Virus record (IMG/VR): IMGVR_UViG_3300048433_000266
Coordinates: 1 to 33,724 of that record
Direction: 5' to 3' (one strand)
Source: a virus
DNA length: 33,724 bases
Below, piece by piece: positions 28,722-33,724 of the stretch; position 1 is the stretch's first letter; each line of letters begins with the position of its first letter. The position numbers were made by a program, and so were the translations under genes. The notes beneath the pieces are model-generated. The model was not told the origin of the DNA. It worked only from the letters and a program-made list of their open reading frames with translations, and made no database searches.

Positions 28722-30434
28722 ATGGCGACACCTGACGAGATACGCCGAGCGCGAGAGCAATCGAGCATTTTTGGCAATTTGTTTGATTATGTGCGTGCCA
28801 ATGAGGCGCAACTTGCGTCAGAAGGTCGTCGGCCTGTTTTGGGTGGATTGCTGTCAAAAGAGCCTGTGATGGGAACTGACACGATCCGCTATGAGGGACT
28901 TGGCCCTATGTTGGCAGGGCTGCTTGAGCCGTTGGCGCGTGGCGTTGATGCACCTCGCGCTGCGGCTCAGGGTCTAATACCGCAAGAGGATATGATTGGC
29001 GAGGCGTTTGGCACTGCTGGGACTGCCATGCTTGGTGGCGGTGCGGTTGCTAAGCCTGCGGGGGCTTTAGGTGCGAATACACTGCGCGTTTATCATGGTG
29101 GTGATTATAGGTATGGCGATGACATAAATGCTCCATTTTTTGTCACGCCAGATCGTAAAGGTGCAGAGTATTTTGCGCCAGATGATGTGCCTTTTAGTTC
29201 GGTTTCAAACTTTGAGGCAGATTTAAGCAATGCACTTGATATAGATACGCTAGCAGGTCAGGCTCAATTGTCTGAGATATTGACTAAGTACGGGATTGAG
29301 CATGACTACAATCCTGACAGTGTTTATGAAAAGATTGACATTTATGATGTGCCTGATGATGTGTCGTATGACGGCACAAACTTGCTTGATGCTGCGTACA
29401 TTCCAGAAGTTCAAGACGCTTTGAAGAAAGAGGGCGTGAGCGCACTTTACAGTTCGGCAGACGCACTAGAGAACTCAAGCATTCCAGCTTATGCAGTTGT
29501 TGACCCTACTATTTTGGGCGCCAACGCTTCAAAAAGCTCGGGCCTTTTATCAGTTGCGTCAGACGTATCCGCACGCGGCGATCAGATATTAAACATGCTA
29601 AAGTCTGGCAGAGGGTCGGAGGTTACTGACGCGATGCTAGATATGGGCGACGGCGTAAAAAATACGCAGTTAAATCAGTACCTTGCAGCAAATTATGATT
29701 TGCCTATGGACGAGGCAAGCCGATTGGCTCGTGCGCGTGAGATGGGGTTTGAGGGCGGCTTGCTGCATGGCACTGGTTCAGACATCACTGCGGTTGATCC
29801 AGCAAAGCTCGGTGGAAAGCAGAATGTTTTGGGCAAGGGGTTTTATCAAACAACTAATCCGCAAAGATCAGATCGTTATGTTCCAAAGGTAAAAGATGAC
29901 GATGGTAGCTTGATTTTTGCAGAAGGTGGCAATGTCATGCCTCTTATGACTAAAAGCGCAGATGAGTTTGATTTGACTGTTCCGACAGGCAAGGAAAACA
30001 TCACGCGCATTGCGAACGCTTTTGAAGGGTCTGATTATGACGTTGAGTTGCGCGATGGCGGCGACAGTGTGTTTATTCAAAGTAAAACAGACCCAAGCGC
30101 GTCGGTCTTTCTTGATAGTTATGCAGAAGGGCAAAATACACTAATGCGTCTGAAAGATGCGTTCGGAAACAACAATATTACCCCAATTCTGCAAGAGGCT
30201 GGATTTACTGGCGTTAAGGGCGTTGAGAGCAGAGGCAGCAATGTGCGTGTAAATTATAACCCGCAAGATGTGCGCACACAATTTGCCAGGTTTGATCCTC
30301 GACTATCTCACTTGTCAAACGTCACAGCAGCCAACGCCTCACCAATAAGTGGCCTTTTGGCGCAATCTGGTGTATCAAGTGAGCAAGCTCAGAGAATAGA
30401 AGACTATCTGTATAGGACAGGATTGTTACAGTAA
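28722..30434 (+). CDS. Protein with two ADP-ribosyltransferase-like domains
   Basis: 570 residues. Domain 1 (about 119-265): TLRVYHGGDYRYGDDINAPF then FVTPDRKGAEYFAP with His 125, and VVDPTIL near its end. Domain 2 (about 328-530): MDEASRLARAREMGFEGGLL, HGTGSDITAVDP with His 349, LGKGFYQTTNPQRSDRYVP with Tyr 375, and the end block GFTGVKGVESRGSNVRVNYN then QDVRTQFARFDP. This matches the ART domain of phage polyvalent proteins, where the HGT and lGkGfY motifs bind NAD and the C-terminal block is diagnostic. It could modify host proteins after entry or act inside the virion. It overlaps the adaptor gene by one base. Confidence 0.72.
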   Translation: MATPDEIRRAREQSSIFGNLFDYVRANEAQLASEGRRPVLGGLLSKEPVMGTDTIRYEGLGPMLAGLLEPLARGVDAPRAAAQGLIPQEDMIGEAFGTAGTAMLGGGAVAKPAGALGANTLRVYHGGDYRYGDDINAPFFVTPDRKGAEYFAPDDVPFSSVSNFEADLSNALDIDTLAGQAQLSEILTKYGIEHDYNPDSVYEKIDIYDVPDDVSYDGTNLLDAAYIPEVQDALKKEGVSALYSSADALENSSIPAYAVVDPTILGANASKSSGLLSVASDVSARGDQILNMLKSGRGSEVTDAMLDMGDGVKNTQLNQYLAANYDLPMDEASRLARAREMGFEGGLLHGTGSDITAVDPAKLGGKQNVLGKGFYQTTNPQRSDRYVPKVKDDDGSLIFAEGGNVMPLMTKSADEFDLTVPTGKENITRIANAFEGSDYDVELRDGGDSVFIQSKTDPSASVFLDSYAEGQNTLMRLKDAFGNNNITPILQEAGFTGVKGVESRGSNVRVNYNPQDVRTQFARFDPRLSHLSNVTAANASPISGLLAQSGVSSEQAQRIEDYLYRTGLLQ

Positions 30435-31054
30435 TGGCACTTACAACCTATGATGAATTAAAAGCAAGCATTGCGGATTTTCTGAACCGCGATGATTTAA
30501 CGTCTGTTATTCCTGATTTTATTTCGTTGGCTGAAGCTGACATGAATAGAGGCTTGCGTCACTGGCGTCAGGAAAAGCGCAGCACGGCAGAGATTGACAC
30601 GCAGTACAGTGCAATGCCTGCTGACTTTCTTGAGGTTATTAGCTTTCACATTAGCTCTGGCGATTATCGCAGCTTAGAGTTAGTCAGCAAGGCGCAAATG
30701 CAAGATCGTCGGTATAAGTCTGGCGACACATCTGGCAAGCCTGCGTTTTACGCGATTACTGCTGGTGAGATTGAAGTTTACCCAACGCCTGATGGGACGT
30801 ACAACGCAGAGCTTTACTACTACTCACGGATTACTGCGTTGTCTGACAGTGATACGTCAAACTGGGTTTTGGAGTATTTCCCTGACGCGTATTTGTATGG
30901 TGCGCTTGTGCATTCTAGCCCTTACCTTAAAGAGGACGCGCGCACTCAGGTTTGGGCATCGTTGTACGCAAACGCGATCAGTGCTATAAATGCGGAAAGC
31001 GAAAAGTCTAAATTTGGCGGTTCAGGACGCCGCATGCGTATTCGCAGCTATTAA
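30434..31054 (+). CDS. Head-tail adaptor (SU10-like)
   Basis: 206 residues, ATG overlapping the previous stop. Pattern of the SU10-type adaptor family: MALTTYDELKASIADFLNRD, VIPDFISLAEADMNRGLRHW, YSAMPADFLEVISF, RSLELVSKAQMQDRRYKSGD, FYAITAGEIEVYPTPDGTYN, and a C-terminal AYLYGALVHSSPYLKEDART followed by VWASLYANAISAINAES. Adaptors bind the portal ring and close the head before the tail attaches. Together with portal and capsid of the same type this defines the virion lineage. Its stop overlaps the stop of an antisense homing endonuclease (TTAA). Confidence 0.88.
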   Translation: MALTTYDELKASIADFLNRDDLTSVIPDFISLAEADMNRGLRHWRQEKRSTAEIDTQYSAMPADFLEVISFHISSGDYRSLELVSKAQMQDRRYKSGDTSGKPAFYAITAGEIEVYPTPDGTYNAELYYYSRITALSDSDTSNWVLEYFPDAYLYGALVHSSPYLKEDARTQVWASLYANAISAINAESEKSKFGGSGRRMRIRSY

Positions 31055-31617
31055 CGCCTGCCATGATTAGGGTGGAAGCCGTACTTGGCTTCTGCCTCTT
31101 TCCTTGCAGTGATAGCATCATTTTTATCCGCAAAACTTCCAAGGTGTACTAGCCTTCCATTAGCAGATATTGTGCATACCCATCTGCATGTTTTTTTAAC
31201 AAAGTAAACCCCTGTGTAGCCGCTACTGTTGTCGCTTCTAATCGCTCTGTTCATGTTGTTTTCTTTGCTGCTGACAGCTCGCAAATTTGAAATTCTATTG
31301 TCACTTCTAATTCCATTGATGTGGTCAATTTGGTTAATTGGGGCCGCTCCATAAAACATTGTCCATATAATGCGGTGAGCAGAGTACACTTTTTTAAAAA
31401 TCAATCCATTGCGATACCCTTTGCCATCGTCAGCGGTAAACGCTTCCTTTCCCGCAAGTCTGCTATTCCATTGTACACAAGCATGTTTTGCGCTTCTTTT
31501 TTCTGTTGTATTAAAGAAGGAAATATCGCGCTCTTTCCAATACAGTTTTCCTGTGTCTGGTTCATAGCGAAGCAGTTGACGTAATAGTTCTGGGGATGGT
31601 AGTTCTTTTTTAGACAT
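31051..31617 (-). CDS. HNH-AP2 homing endonuclease (antisense copy)
   Basis: 188 residues with AAGGAGGCCGAA before the ATG. An N-terminal 35-residue block (LLRQLLRYEPDTGKLYWKER), then VYSAHRIIWTMFYG, the HNH core QIDHINGIRSDNRISNLRAV, and a C-terminal AP2-like DNA-binding domain (SGYTGVYFVKKTCRWVCTIS, HLGSFADKNDAITARKEAEA, then FHPNHG). This is a free-standing homing nuclease that copies itself into new sites. It lies opposite to the adaptor and tail genes, between them, and shares sequence with the sense copy at 32846-33346. Confidence 0.9.
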   Translation of the reverse strand: MSKKELPSPELLRQLLRYEPDTGKLYWKERDISFFNTTEKRSAKHACVQWNSRLAGKEAFTADDGKGYRNGLIFKKVYSAHRIIWTMFYGAAPINQIDHINGIRSDNRISNLRAVSSKENNMNRAIRSDNSSGYTGVYFVKKTCRWVCTISANGRLVHLGSFADKNDAITARKEAEAKYGFHPNHGRR

Positions 31618-31647
31618 TTCGGCCTCCTTATTAGGCTGTCTTGGTTA

Positions 31648-31681
31648 GAAACTCGCCAGTGTTGCTGCATTGGCGGGTTTC
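31648..31681. terminator. Strong hairpin between homing endonuclease and tail genes
   Basis: GAAACTCGCCA (31648-31658) and TGGCGGGTTTC (31671-31681) pair over 11 positions, one being T-G wobble, around a 12-base loop. The A-rich 5' and T-rich 3' edges resemble an intrinsic terminator, and the stem can work on both strands. A promoter-like TTGCTG (31662-31667) and TATAGT (31685-31690), 17 bases apart, overlap it and lie 25 bases before the ribosome site of the next gene. Confidence 0.55.
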
Positions 31682-31725
31682 GTATATAGTGGCATAGAAC
31701 GTTCACAAATTCAATGGAGGCGGCG

Positions 31726-32106
31726 TTGTCCCTATCCAATACCTTTGAAACACACACGCTGAATTACCTGTTTACAGCCACTTCAGTTACGCGGCCCACA
31801 GCTTGGTATGTTGCGCTGTTTACGAGCGATCCAGCAGAAGATGCGTCAGGCACAGAAGTATCTGGCGGTGCATATGCGCGTCAGAGCGTGACTTTCACAG
31901 TGTCAGGCAATACTGCGTCTAACTCTGCTGCGGTTGAGTTTCCTACTGCAACTGCCTCGTATGGCACAGTTACTCACATCGGTGTTTATGATGCATCATC
32001 TGGTGGCAACTTGATTGCTTATGCAGCGTTGACTACAAGCAAAGCGATTGACACGGGCGATGTACTTAGGCTCCCAGCATCTGACCTAGATATAACTATG
32101 GACTAA
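31726..32106 (+). CDS. Conserved tail-associated protein
   Basis: 126 residues from TTG 31726, chosen because GGAGG (31715-31719 region) lies about six bases ahead; an in-frame ATG at 31714 overlaps that ribosome site. MSLSNTFETHTLNYLFTATS, then RPTAWYVALFTSDPAEDASG, EVSGGAYARQSVTFTVSG, a strand-rich middle, THIGVYDASSGGNLIAYAAL and TSKAIDTGDVLRLPASDLDI. The motif (x)WYVALFTxxP...GxEVsGGaYaRqxVtF is common in small tail or fibre-associated phage proteins. It would be a beta-sandwich protein of the tail tip or a fibre connector. Confidence 0.72.
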   Translation: MSLSNTFETHTLNYLFTATSVTRPTAWYVALFTSDPAEDASGTEVSGGAYARQSVTFTVSGNTASNSAAVEFPTATASYGTVTHIGVYDASSGGNLIAYAALTTSKAIDTGDVLRLPASDLDITMD

Positions 32107-32110
32107 GCCT

Positions 32111-32836
32111 ATGGCTGACACCACATACAGAACAGGCTTTGGCACTGGTGCATTCGGTGTCAGGGCTTATGGCGTTGATGGTGTCTTAAAAGATGGTGAG
32201 GCCATTGTTATTGGCGTCACATCAACGGCTGCTGCAAATGTTCGCGTCAGGCTGACTGGCGCGATTGCTGTTTCTAGCTCCAGCAACGCTTCAGACGCGC
32301 AGAGAGTGCGTGAAGCAAGCGCGACTGCCTCAGTATCCGCGACAGGCTCTTGCAGCGCCCAGAGAGTGCGTGAGAGCGATGCTGCGGTATCTGCAAGCGC
32401 AGCAACTAGCGCAGCCTGTGAGCGCGTGCGTGAACAAAGCGCGGCTGTTAGCATTGCAGCAAGTAATACTGGCGATATAGAGCGTGTGCGTTTGGGTGTT
32501 GCTGCGGTTTCAGCTGCTGCGTCTGTTAGTGCAAATGCTGTGGTAGTCGTAAGCATTGCGCCAGTCGTGTCTGTCGTTACAACAAATGTTGCAACAGTAA
32601 ACCGCGTGCAGTTCAGCGATGCTGCTATTAGCACTGCTTGCAGCACGACTTGTAATGCGATTGAAAAGTGGGAGCCTGAAGCAGGTACGGCTGAGGTGTG
32701 GACAGATGTTGATCCCGCGACAGAAATATGGCAAGATGTGGCAAGCGTGACCGATACATGGTCTGCCATCTCCCCCACATCGGAAACATGGACAGGCGTA
32801 TCGGCTGCAAGTGATACTTGGTCAGACGCCGCATAG
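32111..32836 (+). CDS. Repetitive fibre-like protein with 20- and 10-residue periods
   Basis: 241 residues. After a short globular start (MADTTYRTGFGTGAFGVRAY) the chain is an exact 20-residue repeat. RVR triplets occur at residues 65-67, 85-87, 105-107 and 125-127, with variants at 44-46 (VRV), 145 (VVV) and 165 (RVQ), and Ala/Ser/Val strands between. From residue 187 the period changes to 10, with Trp at 187, 197, 207, 217, 227 and 237 in units such as EVWTDVDPAT, EIWQDVASVT and DTWSAISPTS. This is typical of extended beta or trimeric fibre shafts. The Ala/Ser/Thr-rich, sugar-like surface fits a tail appendage. The antisense strand is spuriously open. Confidence 0.75.
   Translation: MADTTYRTGFGTGAFGVRAYGVDGVLKDGEAIVIGVTSTAAANVRVRLTGAIAVSSSSNASDAQRVREASATASVSATGSCSAQRVRESDAAVSASAATSAACERVREQSAAVSIAASNTGDIERVRLGVAAVSAAASVSANAVVVVSIAPVVSVVTTNVATVNRVQFSDAAISTACSTTCNAIEKWEPEAGTAEVWTDVDPATEIWQDVASVTDTWSAISPTSETWTGVSAASDTWSDAA
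32240..32836 (+). repeat. 60-bp and 30-bp coding repeats
   Basis: The DNA underlying the protein repeats: about seven 60-bp units (32240-32665 region) built around a GTGCGTGA-type core (AGAGAGTGCGTGA at 32298-32311 region and 32358-32371 region), then about five to six 30-bp units centred on Trp codons to 32836. Drift between units shows the repeats are old, not sequencing artefacts. Confidence 0.7.
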
Positions 32837-32845
32837 GTAAAGTAG

Positions 32846-33346
32846 ATGATAACGCAAAAGCGATTAAAAGATGTTTTGGAGTATGACGCCGATACTGGCG
32901 TTTTCACATGGCGCTTTGGTAGGCCAAAGGCAAAGGCTGGGTCTATTGCTGGAGGTAAAAACTGGAAGGGTTATTGGTTAATTTGCGTGGATGGTAAGAG
33001 GTATCGCGCCCATCGTCTCGCATGGCTTTACGTTTATGGCTTAATGCCTAAGCGTCAAATTGACCACATCAACCACGACAGATTGGATAATCGCATTGAT
33101 AATTTACGCGAAGTTACAAACGCAGAAAACCACAAGAATGTAAAATTAGCGTCAAACAATAAGTCTGGTTATTCTGGCGTTAGCTTTTGTAAATTAAAGC
33201 AGAAGTGGACCGCGCGGATAAAGGACGGTGCGGTTTACAGAAACTTGGGTTATTTTGTGGATAAAATGGATGCTGTTTCCGCGCGGGATGCGGCGAAGGT
33301 AAAACTTGGGTATCACCCTAATCACGGATTGCCGAAGGAGGCATAA
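32846..33346 (+). CDS. HNH-AP2 homing endonuclease (sense copy)
   Basis: 166 residues, MITQKRLKDVLEYDADTGVF, then TWRFGRPKAKAGSIAGGKNW, AHRLAWLYVYG, HNH core QIDHINHDRLDNRIDNLREV, and AP2 part SGYSGVSFCKLKQKWTARIK, GYFVDKMDAVSARDAAKVKL, YHPNHG. This is clearly related to the antisense gene at 31051-31617 (same HNH-AP2 order, same HPNHG end). It is placed between two tail genes with normal ribosome sites on both sides, so it probably does not interrupt them. It is likely a mobile element of phage origin. Confidence 0.9.
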   Translation: MITQKRLKDVLEYDADTGVFTWRFGRPKAKAGSIAGGKNWKGYWLICVDGKRYRAHRLAWLYVYGLMPKRQIDHINHDRLDNRIDNLREVTNAENHKNVKLASNNKSGYSGVSFCKLKQKWTARIKDGAVYRNLGYFVDKMDAVSARDAAKVKLGYHPNHGLPKEA

Positions 33347-33724
33347 ATGGCTGTATCATATACAACAACGTACAACTTAACTAAGCCTGAAGTTGGCGCG
33401 TCAGAAGATCAATGGGGCGATCTTTTAAATACAAACTTTGACAGCATTGATGACATCCTTGACGGTACTACGCCGATCACTGGCATTGATATTAACTCAG
33501 GTACGTTGGACGGCGTTACGATTGGCGGCACAACTGCGGGCGCGGGTACTTTTACGACGCTGACAGCCAACACATCTCTTGATGTTGCTGGTACAATTAC
33601 CAGCGATGGGCTGACTGTGGATGGTGGTGGTTCAGTAGCATCTTTTGGTAATACAGCAAATAATAATAGTATTGTAGTTAATCGTACAACTACCAATCCA
33701 TCTTCATTCCGTATGGTGGCTTCT
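33347..33724 (+). CDS. Tail fibre protein (3' partial)
   Basis: 126 codons and still open at the window end. AAGGAGG (33336-33341) precedes ATG 33347. The N-terminus MAVSYTTTYNLTKPEVGASE, then DQWGDLLNTNFDSIDDIL, is the common virion-attachment motif of phage fibres (YxTxxxLxxPexGdsxxxWg). After this follows a repeat region with GGTTAGAGTFTTLTANTSL and GTITSDGLTVDGG, the triple-spiral or beta-roll repeats of fibre shafts. The receptor-binding end lies outside the window. It binds to the tail, probably to the nozzle-type protein whose gene is cut at base 1. Confidence 0.85.
   Translation, partial: MAVSYTTTYNLTKPEVGASEDQWGDLLNTNFDSIDDILDGTTPITGIDINSGTLDGVTIGGTTAGAGTFTTLTANTSLDVAGTITSDGLTVDGGGSVASFGNTANNNSIVVNRTTTNPSSFRMVAS

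Noticed and set aside
27993-28811. 272-codon antisense frame across the terminase end and small basic genes
   Set aside because: It spans four well-supported plus-strand genes with good starts; the Arg/Leu/Cys-rich product is typical of an antisense shadow.
32240-32836. Regular DNA repeats considered as a CRISPR array
   Set aside because: The repeats are coding, diverged and contiguous without spacers; they reflect protein periodicity.
32167-32907. 246-codon open frame on the minus strand opposite the repetitive fibre-like protein
   Set aside because: It is the complement of Ala/Ser/Val repeats, which rarely give stops in antisense; there is no ribosome site or family pattern.
1-33724. tRNA genes and lysogeny genes
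   Set aside because: No convincing cloverleaf or T-loop was seen by eye, and no integrase, excisionase or CI-type repressor; weak tRNAs could be missed without a covariance search.

Overview
The window is part of a short-tailed (podovirus-like) double-stranded DNA phage genome, or a metagenomic contig of one. It has a complete head and packaging module, internal-virion (ejection) proteins, a lysis cassette, a small replication module and tail-fibre genes. There is no tape measure, sheath, tail-tube ladder, integrase or phage-type DNA polymerase in view. Portal, major capsid protein and head-tail adaptor all resemble the phage SU10-type families. Gene style and recalled protein patterns point to a phage of aquatic Alphaproteobacteria, but the host is inference. 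The first gene is cut at its 5' end and the last at its 3' end. Both belong to the tail module, so the sequence was probably opened inside that module, and a few kilobases (rest of the fibre, start of the nozzle-type gene) are missing.

Layout. 1-13146 (+): tail nozzle-like protein, C1q-like structural protein, GNAT-like small protein, three large virion or ejection proteins (one with a lysozyme-like domain), a membrane-active ejection protein, portal, scaffold and major capsid protein, ending in an intrinsic terminator at 13166-13190. 13207-15854 (+): small head or accessory genes, then a lysis region with two promoter-like sites, two holin-type membrane proteins and a GH19 endolysin. 15851-17963 (-): a compact operon of nine small overlapping genes with two HNH endonucleases, an HTH protein, a zinc-ribbon microprotein and a 30-residue membrane microprotein. 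17964-18102: a divergent control region with paired TGTGCAA repeats.

18103-25611 (+): early/replication module with an RHH-GIY-YIG protein, RuvC-like resolvase, RecB-type PD-(D/E)XK nuclease, cytosine-C5 methyltransferase with a second gene nested in another frame, an SSB-like protein, and an archaeo-eukaryotic-type primase-helicase. An iteron-like array follows the primase-helicase directly and is a good origin candidate. The module ends in an intrinsic terminator. 25821-26261 is non-coding and structured and carries a good promoter; it may contain the packaging site. 26262-33724 (+ except one HNH): small and large terminase, three tiny basic or cysteine-rich genes, a protein with two ADP-ribosyltransferase-like domains, the adaptor, and tail genes interrupted by two related HNH-AP2 homing endonucleases.

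How it fits together. Replication looks plasmid-like: a primase-helicase plus SSB acts at an adjacent iteron origin, and the host supplies the polymerase. The resolvase and RecB-type nuclease would process branched DNA for packaging by the terminase. Several virion proteins, and possibly the ART-like protein, would be delivered with the DNA. The points most worth checking are the nested gene in the methyltransferase, the iteron/operator motif family TGTG(G/C)AA, the double ART-like protein, the apparently permuted lysozyme domain, and the microprotein operon on the minus strand.
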